Assembly (NCBI RefSeq): GCF_014697545.1
Contig: NZ_JACJSA010000026.1
Span: 43,937 to 107,936 of the forward strand
Source of the DNA: Oscillatoria sp. FACHB-1407
GTDB taxonomy: Bacteria; Cyanobacteriota; Cyanobacteriia; Elainellales; Elainellaceae
Length of the DNA stretch: 64,000 bases
Reading direction: 5' to 3'
Shown here: piece by piece, positions 28,529-38,333 of the stretch
How positions within the stretch are numbered: the first letter of the stretch is position 1
Layout of the letters: every line of letters starts with the position of its first letter
Notes under the pieces: generated by a model
Databases searched by the model: none
Seen by the model: the letters and a program-made list of their open reading frames with translations, nothing else
What the model was told of the DNA's origin: nothing
Translations under genes and position numbers: made by a program

Positions 28529-28918
28529 TTGACTAGAGAACTTTTGGATAATCAGCTTACAGATAAAGACATCTCAATTCAGAGATGGATTTTAATCGGC
28601 TTGGCGGTGCTGCTCACCGTCATCCTGGTTGTTTTTGGTGTCCATCAATTTCGATATTCTGACCCTTATGTAAAAAGTGTGCTGTCCAGACAGGGTGATG
28701 TGGATCAGGGAAGATTTATCTTTCAAATGAATTGCTCTAGCTGCCACGGCATTTATGGCGATGGTCAGGTTGGTCCCAGTCTGCGCCACGTCTCATCTCG
28801 CAAGTCTAGCCTGGGTTTAATTCATCAAGTGACTAGCGGTGAAACTCCACCCATGCCTCAGTTTCAACCCTCTCCACAGGAAATGGCAGACTTATTGAAG
28901 TATCTCGAAAGTCTTTAG
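28529..28918 (+). CDS. cytM: Cytochrome M-like c-type cytochrome
   Basis: A membrane-anchored monohaem cytochrome c. Residues 20-40 are a hydrophobic anchor (WILIGLAVLLTVILVVFGV). The haem motif CSSCH is at 69-73 and the axial Met is probably in TPPMPQF (about 109). VGPSLRHVSSRKS and the helical end MADLLKYLESL match cyanobacterial CytM. No ATG exists before the anchor: the frame opens at TTG 28529 with another TTG at 28544, so the start is uncertain. CytM is thought to modulate electron flow between photosynthesis and respiration. Confidence 0.78.
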   Translation: MTRELLDNQLTDKDISIQRWILIGLAVLLTVILVVFGVHQFRYSDPYVKSVLSRQGDVDQGRFIFQMNCSSCHGIYGDGQVGPSLRHVSSRKSSLGLIHQVTSGETPPMPQFQPSPQEMADLLKYLESL

Positions 28919-28951
28919 GTTTGGTGGCTCAATAGAGTGGGGCGATCGCTC

Positions 28952-29587
28952 TTAATTTTGTTCTTCCCGTCCTTTCATCTCACGAACCCCGCATGGGCGA
29001 CAGGGCGTACCTTTACAAACCTGTCCAGCAGGTAAACTGCTAAACACACTACTCCGAGCACCAACGACTGTATTTGCCCCAATTTCAACTCCGGGTGCAA
29101 CAAAGCAATCGGTTGCAACCCAGGCACCGTTACCCACTTTGATCGGGGCAGTCTTGAGCCTAAATGCCGGGTCTTGGATATCATGACTCCCCGTGCAGAG
29201 GTAGGTTTTTTGCGAAATGACGCAGTGCTGCCCGATTTGAATCTGGTCGAGGCTGTAAAACACCACATCATCGCCAATCCAGCTATAGTCGCCAATCTCT
29301 ACCTTCCAGGGGTAGGTGAATCGTGCGGTTGGACGGATCACCACACCCTGCCCAATACGTGCCCCAAACAACTTGAGCAGAAACCGCCGAGGTGCATGGG
29401 CGGAGTGGGGCGTGAGGGGAAAGGCGATCGCCTGCACCAACCACCACAACAATACAACCCATCCCGATCGCCCCCGGTCATACCAGGATTGGTCATATTG
29501 CCGCAAATCAACCCAGGCTTCATCAGGTGTAACTGCTTTTGAAGCATCTGCGGAATTATTTACAGATGGAGGAATAGAATCGGACAT
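28952..29587 (-). CDS. hpsU: Hexapeptide-repeat acetyltransferase, HpsU/WcaF type
   Basis: An O-acetyltransferase of the left-handed beta-helix class acting in exopolysaccharide synthesis. The core WWLVQAIAFPLTPHSAHAPR, LLKLFGARIGQGVVIRP and EIGDYSWIGDDVVFYSLD matches the colanic-acid WcaF family and the cyanobacterial proteins named HpsU for hormogonium polysaccharide. SHDIQDPAF contains the catalytic His. The C-terminus repeats I-G-x-x-x-V hexapeptides. The start may be 29587 (211 residues) or 29614 (220). Two glycosyltransferase genes follow upstream on the same strand, so the group probably serves one polymer. Confidence 0.8.
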   Translation of the reverse strand: MSDSIPPSVNNSADASKAVTPDEAWVDLRQYDQSWYDRGRSGWVVLLWWLVQAIAFPLTPHSAHAPRRFLLKLFGARIGQGVVIRPTARFTYPWKVEIGDYSWIGDDVVFYSLDQIQIGQHCVISQKTYLCTGSHDIQDPAFRLKTAPIKVGNGAWVATDCFVAPGVEIGANTVVGARSSVFSSLPAGQVCKGTPCRPCGVREMKGREEQN

Positions 29588-29661
29588 AGAGCCATTCTCA
29601 TTTGCATTACCCATACTGTTACGTAAGGGCTAAGAGTTGATTTGTAGATGATTGTTTCAAT

Positions 29662-29752
29662 CCCCCTAAATCCCCCTTGAAAAGGGGGACTTCAGACTTT
29701 TGTTTGGGTTTTCCCCTTGTTAAGGGGGGTATGGGGGGATCAAGGACTAGCA
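29662..29752. repeat. Palindromic CCCCCTAAATCCCCC repeat
   Basis: CCCCCTAAATCCCCCTTG, AAAAGGGGGACTT, then TTTTCCCCTTGTTAAGGGGGG and a closing GGGGGGAT. It is an interleaved palindrome of a type I recall as frequent in filamentous cyanobacteria; it can form a stable hairpin between two minus-strand genes. Confidence 0.7.
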
Positions 29753-29853
29753 GATGTTTCGGAACTTAAAGATTGACTTTATAAATTAGCTCTTAGCATT
29801 GCCAAGCCCTTACCAAGCATCAGAGTTGTGACAACTCCGACTTCTATGAGTGG

Positions 29854-30804
29854 CTAAACCGTTTTAACGGGGTCAGGTTGGGAAGAGGGTTGGGCAGGTT
29901 GAGTCGATTGACCAGACGTAACATTCAATTGTCCGCCAAACTGCCGCAACTCAAACAGTTTCACGCCGATTTGGTATTCATACTGACTGAGCAAGCGACC
30001 ATAGATATAACCCGCTTTGCCATCGAGGAAGCCCAACCGAATGAAGTAGAACAACACAAACCGGATGAAAGGCTTGAAGGGTAAGCGAACCCAAATCTTT
30101 TTGAGGAAGCGTTTGCGTTGAACGGAATCCCCAAACAGGTTGGCACCAATCGTGCCGCCTTCGCCCATACCTGTGAGCAAGTTGTAGTAGATTTTGGCTT
30201 CCCAGTTAGAGTAGCGATTGTGTCGTTCTAGCCAGTGATAAAGATCGCGGAAGTCGATGTGATCCATATCGTTCTTCAGGTAACCGACTTTGCCCTCTAA
30301 CACAACGTGCTCGTGAACTTCGTTATCGCCTGTGTTGCGGATCTCTTCGGTGTTGAGGTTTTCGTAGCGACCTTTTTGATGGCGGAACAGACGCAGGTTC
30401 CAGTCAGGATATTTGCCACCATGGCGAATCCAGGTGCCCAGGAAGTAAACGCGACGGTTGATGTAGTAGCCGTTGAATTCAGGGTTTTTGATGGCTTCTG
30501 CAATCTCATCCCACAACGCAGGTGTGATCCGTTCGTCGCAGTCTACAATCAAGACCCACTCATTCTTGAAAGGCAGGTTTTCCAGCGACCAGTTTTTCTT
30601 TTTAGGCCAGCGACCGTTGAAGTGGAACTGTACCACTTGAGCACCGTTGCTCTCAGAAATTTCAACAGAGCGATCGCTACTTTGAGAATCAACAACAAAC
30701 ACCTCATCTGCTCTCGACACACTAGCCAGGCAGGCGGGCAGATTTGCCTCTTCGTTCTTAGCGGGGATGAGGACAGATACCGGAAGCTTTGGAAGTGAAG
30801 TCAT
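29854..30804 (-). CDS. Family 2 glycosyltransferase (WaaE/KdtX-like)
   Basis: GT-A fold sugar transferase. LPVSVLIPAKNEEANLPACLASV is the family N-terminus, VFVVDSQSSD the first Asp motif and VLIVDCDERI the DxD. The segment RRVYFLGTWIRHGGKYPDWNLRLFRH is characteristic of the WaaE-like branch. A hydrophobic segment near 250-270 may associate with the membrane. It has 316 residues with a low-complexity Pro/Gln tail. It lies 37 bases downstream of another glycosyltransferase gene in the same orientation. Confidence 0.85.
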   Translation of the reverse strand: MTSLPKLPVSVLIPAKNEEANLPACLASVSRADEVFVVDSQSSDRSVEISESNGAQVVQFHFNGRWPKKKNWSLENLPFKNEWVLIVDCDERITPALWDEIAEAIKNPEFNGYYINRRVYFLGTWIRHGGKYPDWNLRLFRHQKGRYENLNTEEIRNTGDNEVHEHVVLEGKVGYLKNDMDHIDFRDLYHWLERHNRYSNWEAKIYYNLLTGMGEGGTIGANLFGDSVQRKRFLKKIWVRLPFKPFIRFVLFYFIRLGFLDGKAGYIYGRLLSQYEYQIGVKLFELRQFGGQLNVTSGQSTQPAQPSSQPDPVKTV

Positions 30805-30841
30805 AGTTGGGGTCTATAAAGTGCAGTAGTGAGTCGAAAAC

Positions 30842-31783
30842 TTAGGAGTGATTGAGGCGTTTTGAAGCAAATAGCATCCCTTCAACAGCGGCTTTTAAGT
30901 AACCAATTTGTCCATAAGCATAAACAAAGTTATCAAACGATTGGGCAGGATCATTGACATGTTTGAGAGCGCGATACATTCCTCGTAGAAATCGTTCGGA
31001 ACCTCGCCCTAGTTGTTTGAGTCCTGCTCGTCCGGTTACTTGTTCCCGATAGCATTCACTAATTCCTTGCCACCAACCTCGTTTCAGGAACCACGAACGT
31101 TCCAGGCGTTCTGGAGCGACGTTATGGGCTGCCAGTGCATCAGGCAGGTAGGCAACCTGCCAACCCATTTTCAACGCCAACTCGGTCATGTGCAGTTCTT
31201 CATTGGACAAGAGGTTTTTGCCGACCCGCCCCAGGTTGACATCAAACCCACCGATTTTCTCAAGAAATTCTCGGTCGATAGAGTAGTTTAAGCCTCTGGG
31301 AGTGAGATTGGGGTTGTTGATGTAAACGACCTGTTCACCTAAATCGTAGGCTCCCAGATTAGCGGCTAGATTTTCAGACAGCCATAGCGGTTGGCTGGTG
31401 CCTTCTGCCCAGAGCAAAGTGACTTTGCCACCCGCGATCGCCAGCTTGTCGTGAGTTTGATAAGCCGCATGAAGCATTCGCAGCCATTGAGGGCTAGCCT
31501 CTGCATCATCATCCAGGTAAGCCAGGATGGGGCTTTTGGCAACTCGTGCGCCCGTATTACGCGCAACCGATAACCCAGTTACAGGTTCGTAGACATATTG
31601 CAATCGGGGGTGGGGTAGACGAGCTTCTACCACTTCACGGGTGCGATCGCTGGAAGCATTGTCAACAACAATCACTTCGTATTCGCCCTGAAAATCCTGC
31701 TCAAGCAGGCTGTCGATCGCGGCACCAAGATAGCCATCCCGGTTATGGGTGCAAATAATGGCGGAAATTTGCGGGTCAGGCAT
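30842..31783 (-). CDS. Family 2 glycosyltransferase
   Basis: Starts ISAIICTHNRDGYLGAAIDSLLEQDF, with VVDNASSDRT and the metal-binding AYLDDDAEAS. A later acidic motif (NEELHMTELALKMGW) corresponds to the catalytic-base ED region. 313 residues, no membrane helix predicted. First gene of an apparent minus-strand operon continuing into the second glycosyltransferase and then the HpsU-like acetyltransferase. The transferred sugar is unknown. Confidence 0.85.
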   Translation of the reverse strand: MPDPQISAIICTHNRDGYLGAAIDSLLEQDFQGEYEVIVVDNASSDRTREVVEARLPHPRLQYVYEPVTGLSVARNTGARVAKSPILAYLDDDAEASPQWLRMLHAAYQTHDKLAIAGGKVTLLWAEGTSQPLWLSENLAANLGAYDLGEQVVYINNPNLTPRGLNYSIDREFLEKIGGFDVNLGRVGKNLLSNEELHMTELALKMGWQVAYLPDALAAHNVAPERLERSWFLKRGWWQGISECYREQVTGRAGLKQLGRGSERFLRGMYRALKHVNDPAQSFDNFVYAYGQIGYLKAAVEGMLFASKRLNHS

Positions 31784-32009
31784 AGGGGGTTGAGCCAGGT
31801 TTCCAATTTGCTACTCTCTATTTAGCCCATAAACCCTGCCTGGGGTCATCAATTTTTGGTAAAGAACCCTTAACAGCGAGATGAATTTACTGAATTTCCC
31901 ACTCTCTGGTCTACAGCGATCATTCACGACGGAGCTCGTCAATTCTGTCTTCCCACTGATTTTTCTATTCCCTACAACGTGTTACGGCTCTTCTTTAACA
32001 CATCACTCC

Positions 32010-32052
32010 ACACCATCAACCATCAACCATTGACCATCAACCATTGACTGCT
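32010..32052. repeat. Short heptamer tract
   Basis: CCATCAA and CCATTGA heptamers repeated six times directly before the stop codon of the next minus-strand gene. Confidence 0.85.
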
Positions 32053-32059
32053 GATCTCT

Positions 32060-32860
32060 CTAGTGCAACCTGCTATGCACTTCAATGAGATTCTGAGCTA
32101 GGTGACTGAGCCGGGTTTCCAAGTCTTGCTTGCGAGCGAGGAGTTGCCGCAACTTCTGATATCGAGCGATCGCCAAACTGACATGGGGCAACTGATCTGG
32201 TGGGCAGGGACGCGACCAAAGCTGACCATCGGCATCTAACCCACAGAGACGATAGCCCTTGCGGGGGGAGTTGTGGGTGGCTGTTAACACCGAATGAGAG
32301 CCAATTTCCTCAACAAAGTTCATGAGGCGATCGGGATCAGCATGACGCAGAGTTGCAGCAGCGGGCGATCGCATATCCCCGTTTTCAGATTCGAGCCAAC
32401 CATCAACAATCGGACCTTCCAGGTAAAGCTCTTGAATGTCCATCAAAATTTGTTGCAGTTCGGCTTGCCATCCTCCTACAACGGTTTCCATTTCTTTGAG
32501 GAGTCCCATCGCAAAGCCTGGGTTCGCTGCATGACGGTGACTACTAAAGGTGGGTCGCTTTACTTTGGGCAGGTTGGGTGCCTGGGGGCAATGTTCTTTA
32601 ACAGGAAAAGGCTGTACAGTCGGCGCAACCGGAGTCGTCATAGGGGCAACGGTTGCAGTGACGGCATTGGTGGGACGGGTCAGCGATCGCACATCAAAGG
32701 AATAAGTTTTGAGACTGGGCTGGCTTGGAGTCGCTGGAGTCTGGCTCTTGAGTACCAGATGCCCGACAACATCACGACTGGGAGGCAGTTGGGGGGTCAC
32801 CGCACCTTGGGTATGAAGCTGATTGAGGGTTGCTTCAATCCGTTGCAAGCCCGGTTTCAT
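32060..32860 (-). CDS. Unknown protein, C-terminal helical domain
   Basis: 266 residues, no function recognised. Residues 30-110 are low complexity, rich in Pro, Thr and Val. Residues 115-266 are folded: an amphipathic helix (MGLLKEMETVVGGWQAELQQILMDIQELYLEGP), a strand-rich segment with KGYRLCGLDADGQLWSRPCP, and a C-terminal coiled helix (LRQLLARKQDLETRLSHLAQ). I have an impression of cyanobacterial homologues but cannot name a family. No signal peptide. Downstream on the same strand there is only the heptamer tract. Confidence 0.7.
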   Translation of the reverse strand: MKPGLQRIEATLNQLHTQGAVTPQLPPSRDVVGHLVLKSQTPATPSQPSLKTYSFDVRSLTRPTNAVTATVAPMTTPVAPTVQPFPVKEHCPQAPNLPKVKRPTFSSHRHAANPGFAMGLLKEMETVVGGWQAELQQILMDIQELYLEGPIVDGWLESENGDMRSPAAATLRHADPDRLMNFVEEIGSHSVLTATHNSPRKGYRLCGLDADGQLWSRPCPPDQLPHVSLAIARYQKLRQLLARKQDLETRLSHLAQNLIEVHSRLH

Positions 32861-32965
32861 AGTGCGATCGCTCCTCTGTCTGGGATGTTAAGAAAATTCT
32901 ATCGTCAATGCTTGACATAGAGGTTATTCTAACCACGTTCTGTATCGATTGAACACCAGTACTAA

Positions 32966-33125
32966 GACAAGAAGGATAAAGGATGAAAAATATAAGGATG
33001 AAGGATGAAAGATAAAAAGTAGAATTCAAATCTCTTTTCATCCTGCATCGTTTAGCTTTTCGCTTTTGCCTTTGGGGTAGTCACCTTTATCCTCTTACCT
33101 CTAATTTTTTAGCCTTTGTCCTGCA
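32966..33125. repeat. GGATAAAGGATGA and CCTTTGT repeat spacer
   Basis: Imperfect AAGGATAAAGGATGAA units, then a duplicated segment: CATCGTTTAGCTTTTCGCTTTTGCCT at 33044 recurs as CATCGTTTAGCCTTTCGC at 33124 overlapping the last codons of the aminopeptidase gene. The duplication therefore copies the gene's own 3' end. Confidence 0.65.
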
Positions 33126-33129
33126 TCGT

Positions 33130-35727
33130 TTAGCCTTTCGCTTTTGCCTCTAACGTCTCCAAACGGCTCTTCAAGTCCTGGTTGTCGCGTTTGAGTTGAT
33201 CGAGTTCCTGTTGCAGTTTTTTGACGGCTTCGTTCTGTCCGGCGTTTTTCAAAACTTTCTGAATCGCCTCTTCTGCCATGCGACGGACACGACCATCGGG
33301 GGTGCGATCGCTCAAAGATTGCAAAATGCCGATCGCTTTGGTGGTTTCCATTTGCCCTAAAGCAACCACTACTGAGACTTGGGTTAAGAAGAAAGCTTCG
33401 TCTGCCAGTTCGGTCAAGCGAGTGAGGATGCGATCGACGTTGATCGGGGTCTGTCCGGTAGAGATGCTGCCAAGGGCACGGATGGCACCGAGTCGCAACG
33501 GTTGAGGCGTGCCGATCGCGGTGTATTCCAACAGCAGGTTCAGGGCTGCTTCGGAGGTTTTGAGCCGACTTAAGCCAGCGATCGCCCCATTTCTCACCGT
33601 CTCATTCCACCCGGCTCGCTCCTGCAACACAGATTGGAGAAGCTGAATCACGGCTTCCTCTTTGGAGTTGCCGTTGAGGGTCGTGGCTGCAACCGTGGCA
33701 ACTCCCCGAATTGCCGCCGCTTCGACGTAATAGCTGGGATCCCCTTTCTTGGCGATCGCCTTCAACACCTCGTAGCTCTGCTCTGTTTTGATTTGCATCA
33801 AGGCTTCTACGACGGCTCGACGCACTCTCGCCTCTGAGTCGTTCAAGCCTTCCACCAACCCTTCAAAGGCTTGATCGAGCTTGATAGACGCCAGTTGTTC
33901 GGCTACTTCTGCCCGCACTGCCCAAAACTGATCCGCTTTGAGAGCGGTTGTCAGGGCTTTTACCGCTTCTAAATTGCCTTTTCTGGCGAGTGCCTCGGCT
34001 GCCAAAATGCGCGATAACGGGTCGGGATCAGATTGCAGCTGCGCCTTCAGCTCCGCAACGGGATATTCCAGCGTCACCGTTTTGAGGAAATGGTTACCCA
34101 CATCAAAACTGACAAATTGGGGCTTCTCCTCTAACGGGAAGTAGAAAGTCTGCTCCCGCTCGTGAACCCGTACAGTAAAGGTTTTCAGCGTGGCGGGTTC
34201 TGAGCCGTTGACATAGCCAAATCCCAAAGGAATCTTCAGGTCAAACAGCCCACTCTTGAATCCGGTGTCCCCGTCTTTGACCTGAGTTTGGGTAATGGTG
34301 AGCTTGGCTAGTTTGCTGTCGCCATCCCACGAGTACGCCACCTTGTAGTCGGGATGTCCACCCCGAAACACGTACTGGTCAAAGAGAAATTGAAGGTTGC
34401 GACCTGTAGCTTTGTCGATCGCCCGCAACAGATCCACCGTCTCTACGGTCTTATGGGCATTGTCCTGAACAAAGGTGTGAATCGCTCGCTCAAACAACTC
34501 ATCCCCCAACTCTGCCCGAATCATGTGATAGACACAGGCTCCCTTTTCATACAGGTGACGGTCATAGAGTTCGATCGCCTCCCGATAGATGTGCGTCACG
34601 ATCGGGCGACGATAGCGAGAACTGTCTTCTGAGATGTAGCTGGATGCTTCTCCCTGGCGATAATAGGCAGCCTCATCGGCTCCATATTCGTGCTCCGTCC
34701 ACATCACCTCGGAATAGGACGCCATGCCTTCCTTTAGCCAGGCGTGCGACCAGTGTTTGATCACTACCAAATCGCCAAACCATTGGTGCGCCAGTTCATG
34801 GGCGACCAGACTTTCGGTGCCCCGATTGTCTAATGCCGCACGTTCATCTAACAAACAGCGATCGGTCAGCAGCGTTGTGGAGGTGTTTTCCATGCCGCCA
34901 AAGATGAAGTCATCGACACACACTTGGGCGTACTTGGGGAAGGGATAGGGATAACCGTACGCCTTGCTAAAAAACTCGATCATCTGCGGCGTTTTGCCCA
35001 TACTGCGGCGGGCATCGGCTTCGCGTCCTTTATCAACGTAGTAGGTAACGGGTTTGCCGTTCCACTCATCACGCAACTCGGCAAAGTCCCCCACTGCCAG
35101 CGTCATCAGGTAGGTGGGATGCACCTCCTGTTGTGACCAGTGATAGATTTTGCTGTCTCCCTCTTCCTGCGTATCGATCAGTTCCCCATTGGAGATGGCA
35201 AGCAGATGTTTGGGAACTCGCACCCGAATTTCAGAGGTCGCCAGTTGCCCCGGATAGTCAAAGCACGGAAACCAGAAACGGGAGTCCTCATCTTCGCCCT
35301 GTGTCCAGACCTGCATAGGTTTGTTGGGATAGTGCTGATCCGGTGCAATGAAGTACAGTCCCCGTTGAGGTTGATCGGCGGAGTAAGCGATCGCCACCTC
35401 AATTACCTGACCCAACTCACTTGGCTCGTTGAGATAGACCTGCAACTGCTCACCGTCGTAGTCAAACCGTTGCTCGACCGAGCCTACCTTGACTGAGTGA
35501 ATCGTGAGTTGAACTGCATCCAACGTCAGGCGATCGATGCCACTGCGAACCGGATTGAGGCGAATCGTACAAGTCCCGTCATAGCGTCGCTGCGGAATAT
35601 CCAACACCAGGTCTAACGCGATGTGTTCAACCTGACCCGGGCGATCGGGATTGTAGTGAGGTCTTGCCCCCGGTAACTCAAACGACCTGTGACCATTACT
35701 ATCGGAATCAAAATAGGACTGCATCAT
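33130..35727 (-). CDS. M1 family zinc aminopeptidase with HEAT-repeat C-terminus
   Basis: Removes N-terminal residues from peptides. The GGMEN exopeptidase motif is at 277-281 and the zinc site is HELAH at 310-314 with the third ligand Glu at 333 (LKEGMASYSE). Catalytic Tyr lies further on in the ELYDRHLYEKGACVYHM region. Residues 560-830 are helical HEAT-like repeats (ALARKGNLEAVKALTTALK and following), in place of the ERAP1-type C-domain. The last 30 residues form a coiled coil (LQQELDQLKRDNQDLKSRLETLE). 865 residues; two adjacent ATGs at 35727 and 35724. Confidence 0.93.
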   Translation of the reverse strand: MMQSYFDSDSNGHRSFELPGARPHYNPDRPGQVEHIALDLVLDIPQRRYDGTCTIRLNPVRSGIDRLTLDAVQLTIHSVKVGSVEQRFDYDGEQLQVYLNEPSELGQVIEVAIAYSADQPQRGLYFIAPDQHYPNKPMQVWTQGEDEDSRFWFPCFDYPGQLATSEIRVRVPKHLLAISNGELIDTQEEGDSKIYHWSQQEVHPTYLMTLAVGDFAELRDEWNGKPVTYYVDKGREADARRSMGKTPQMIEFFSKAYGYPYPFPKYAQVCVDDFIFGGMENTSTTLLTDRCLLDERAALDNRGTESLVAHELAHQWFGDLVVIKHWSHAWLKEGMASYSEVMWTEHEYGADEAAYYRQGEASSYISEDSSRYRRPIVTHIYREAIELYDRHLYEKGACVYHMIRAELGDELFERAIHTFVQDNAHKTVETVDLLRAIDKATGRNLQFLFDQYVFRGGHPDYKVAYSWDGDSKLAKLTITQTQVKDGDTGFKSGLFDLKIPLGFGYVNGSEPATLKTFTVRVHEREQTFYFPLEEKPQFVSFDVGNHFLKTVTLEYPVAELKAQLQSDPDPLSRILAAEALARKGNLEAVKALTTALKADQFWAVRAEVAEQLASIKLDQAFEGLVEGLNDSEARVRRAVVEALMQIKTEQSYEVLKAIAKKGDPSYYVEAAAIRGVATVAATTLNGNSKEEAVIQLLQSVLQERAGWNETVRNGAIAGLSRLKTSEAALNLLLEYTAIGTPQPLRLGAIRALGSISTGQTPINVDRILTRLTELADEAFFLTQVSVVVALGQMETTKAIGILQSLSDRTPDGRVRRMAEEAIQKVLKNAGQNEAVKKLQQELDQLKRDNQDLKSRLETLEAKAKG

Positions 35728-35860
35728 GGGGAAGCGATCGCCGCAACAATATCTGAGTGAGAATTATAGCGAAAGGCAGAGGGTAGAGGAGTAGAGGAGT
35801 AGAAGCGTCATGAGTTGTGAGTGGAGGTATGTCAGCTCAGCCCCACTCCCCATTCCCCAC

Positions 35861-35925
35861 CATTGACCATTAACCATTGACCATTAACCATTGACCATTG
35901 ACCACTGACCATTGACGATCGACCA
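35861..35925. repeat. Heptamer tract TGACCAT/TAACCAT
   Basis: Nine heptamers lie in the divergent spacer between the aminopeptidase and sulfite reductase genes, preceded by AGAGGAGT repeats at about 35785-35800. Confidence 0.88.
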
Positions 35926-36065
35926 ACAATCCAAAATCTTTCCTGATTTCTCACCTGACATGGCTGGACGAGTGGGATGATAGGATTGGATGATGAGTTT
36001 TCCTTAATTCCTACCGGAATATCGTAAATTAATTAATCTGCCCTTTCCAGTCGTTTATCGTTCCA

Positions 36066-37970
36066 ATGGTCAAGACTCCCACTCCCTTCTCAGCACCAAA
36101 AGTTTCTAAAGTCGAAGGCATCAAGGAGCGCAGCAATGCCCTGCGTGAGCCAGTCGCTACTGAAATTTTGCAAGACACAACGCACTTTAGCGAGGATGGC
36201 ATTCAAATCCTCAAGTTTCACGGCTCCTACCAGCAGGACAACCGGGATAACCGAATCAAAGGGCAAGAAAAAGACTACCAGTTCATGCTCCGCACTCGAA
36301 ATCCTGGTGGTTACATTCCTGCACAACTCTATTTGGTGCTCGATCAACTTTCGGAAGAGTATGGCAACCACACTCTCCGCGCTACGACTCGCCAGGGATT
36401 CCAGCTTCACGGCGTGTTGAAGCAGAACCTGAAACTGGTGCTCGGAACGATTATTCGCAACATGGGTTCCACGTTGGGGGCTTGTGGTGACCTGAACCGC
36501 AACGTCATGGCTCCTCCTGCACCGTTCAAAGACCGTCCAGAGTACGTCTATGCACGCGAGTACGCTCACCATTTGGCGGAGTTGTTGACTCCGCACACCG
36601 GAGCCTACTACGAGATCTGGTTGGATGGCGAAAAGGCAATCACCGCAGAACCCCATCCCGATGTGGCGGCGGCTCTCTCCAAAAACGGCAATGGAACGAT
36701 CGTGCATGACTCGGAGGAGCCGATCTATGGCACGCACTACATGCCCCGCAAGTTCAAATGTGCGATCGCCGTTCCGGGAGATAACTCGGTCGATCTGTTC
36801 TCACAGGATGTGTCCCTGGTCGTAATCACCGATGAGAATGGCTTGCTACAAGGCTTTAACGTCTTTGCAGGGGGTGGCTTAGGACGGACTCACAACAAAG
36901 AGGAAACCTTTGCTCGCCTCGCTGACCCAATCGGCTACGTCGATAAAGCCGATGTGTTTGATGCCGTCAAGGCGATCGTGGCAACTCAACGGGATTATGG
37001 CGATCGCGGCGATCGGCGTCATGCCCGGATGAAGTATTTGCTCCACGATTGGGGGGTCGATCGCTTCCGGCGCACTGTTGAAGAGTACTTTGGCAAGTCC
37101 TTTGAGCCGATGAAACCATTGCCAGAGTTCAAGTACAACGACTTTTTGGGATGGCACGAGCAGGGCGATGGCAAGCTGTTCTTAGGCATTTCCGTTCAAA
37201 ACGGGCGGATTTATGACAATGGTTCCTTGAAGCTCAAAACGGCTCTGCGCGAGATTGAGCAGCAGTTTGCACTACCGATGCGGGTCACACCTCACCAAAA
37301 CGTGATCCTGTACGAAATCGACCCCGCTCACCAAGCCGACATTCAAGCCATTCTCGATCGCTCTGGCATCAAGTTGGAGAATGCGATCGATCCCCTGGTT
37401 CGCTACTCGATGGCGTGCCCTGCGTTGCCCACCTGCGGTCTAGCTATCACCGAGTCAGAACGAGCATTACCGGGTATTCTCGATCGCATCCGCACCCTGC
37501 TGAACAAGATGGGGTTGAAGAACGAACACTTTGTCATTCGCATGACAGGTTGCCCCAATGGGTGCGCTCGTCCCTACCTGGCGGAACTGGGCTTAGTGGG
37601 TCAGGCTCCCGACTCTTATCAGGTTTGGTTAGGGGCTGATCCTAATCAGACGCGCCTCGCTGAAGTTTATGTCAACAATCTTAAAGGTGGTGAGTTAGAA
37701 GCTGCGTTGGAACCGTTGTTCTTCTACTTCAAGAACCACCGCACCAAAGGTGAGAGTTTTGGAGACTTCTGCCATCGGGTTGGCTTTGATGCGCTGCGAG
37801 AATTTGCAGCAACTTACAAGTCCGTCGTCAGCAAAAATCGCTCGCGCTATCGATTGGGTGTTGAAGATGGTCTGTATCAACGCCTCAAAGCCACTGCAAC
37901 GACGAAAGGGGTTCCCATGACGGAACTGGTGGAAGAAGCCCTGGAGGCTTATCTGAAGACGCTAGAGTAG
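36066..37970 (+). CDS. sir: Ferredoxin-dependent sulfite reductase with extra C-terminal domain
   Basis: Reduces sulfite to sulfide for cysteine synthesis using siroheme and a 4Fe-4S cluster. The two Cys pairs are in [10 protein letters not shown] and [32 protein letters not shown] and [11 protein letters not shown] near the N-terminus are typical of the plant/cyanobacterial SiR rather than nitrite reductase. Residues 594-634 (from [15 protein letters not shown]) form an added basic-then-helical segment resembling a ribbon-helix-helix DNA-binding unit. A perfect palindrome follows the gene. cysK, the next enzyme, lies 23 kb away. Confidence 0.94.
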   Translation: MVKTPTPFSAPKVSKVEGIKERSNALREPVATEILQDTTHFSEDGIQILKFHGSYQQDNRDNRIKGQEKDYQFMLRTRNPGGYIPAQLYLVLDQLSEEYGNHTLRATTRQGFQLHGVLKQNLKLVLGTIIRNMGSTLGACGDLNRNVMAPPAPFKDRPEYVYAREYAHHLAELLTPHTGAYYEIWLDGEKAITAEPHPDVAAALSKNGNGTIVHDSEEPIYGTHYMPRKFKCAIAVPGDNSVDLFSQDVSLVVITDENGLLQGFNVFAGGGLGRTHNKEETFARLADPIGYVDKADVFDAVKAIVATQRDYGDRGDRRHARMKYLLHDWGVDRFRRTVEEYFGKSFEPMKPLPEFKYNDFLGWHEQGDGKLFLGISVQNGRIYDNGSLKLKTALREIEQQFALPMRVTPHQNVILYEIDPAHQADIQAILDRSGIKLENAIDPLVRYSMACPALPTCGLAITESERALPGILDRIRTLLNKMGLKNEHFVIRMTGCPNGCARPYLAELGLVGQAPDSYQVWLGADPNQTRLAEVYVNNLKGGELEAALEPLFFYFKNHRTKGESFGDFCHRVGFDALREFAATYKSVVSKNRSRYRLGVEDGLYQRLKATATTKGVPMTELVEEALEAYLKTLE

Positions 37971-38333
37971 GCGATCGCCCTTTCATTGCATTGTGAGAGT
38001 GGAATCATAAATTGAGGAGGGGCGTTTCGCGAAACGCCCCTCCTGTTTCATATCTACGGTTCTTTAGGGATGCCTAGATCAAACCTGTTTAAGGAATTGT
38101 GTTAAGCAGGTTACAAAGCTTGCTGATCCCTGTATCATCAATGCGGTTGTGCGTATCATGGGAGCTACTCCAGGAGACAAAGCAGAAATTTTTTCTGAAA
38201 AGTCGCAAAAAGTAGTGACTCAAGGGGCAACAACTACTACAATATGCCCACATAAAACCGTTCCAATCTTGTGGTATTTCCGTCAGGGCATGTGCTGATT
38301 AGTCTGTCAATTTCCCTTCGCTGAAGTAATTCC
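37971..38333. other. Spacer between sir and ftsE
   Basis: Contains the sir terminator (38015-38044) and otherwise no recognised gene. A 46-codon frame from 38158 has no family resemblance. Confidence 0.5.
38015..38044. terminator. Perfect 30-bp palindrome after sir
   Basis: AGGAGGGGCGTTTCG is followed immediately by its exact complement CGAAACGCCCCTCCT (sharing the centre). A strong hairpin with TGTTTC after it, about 45 bases past the sir stop; likely an intrinsic terminator. Confidence 0.75.

Noticed and set aside
34354..35496. Several frames antisense to the M1 aminopeptidase gene
   Set aside because: All are shadows of the conserved aminopeptidase coding frame.
38158..38298. 46-codon frame between sir and ftsE
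   Set aside because: It has an ATG but no ribosome binding site, no hydrophobic or conserved pattern and no recognised family.
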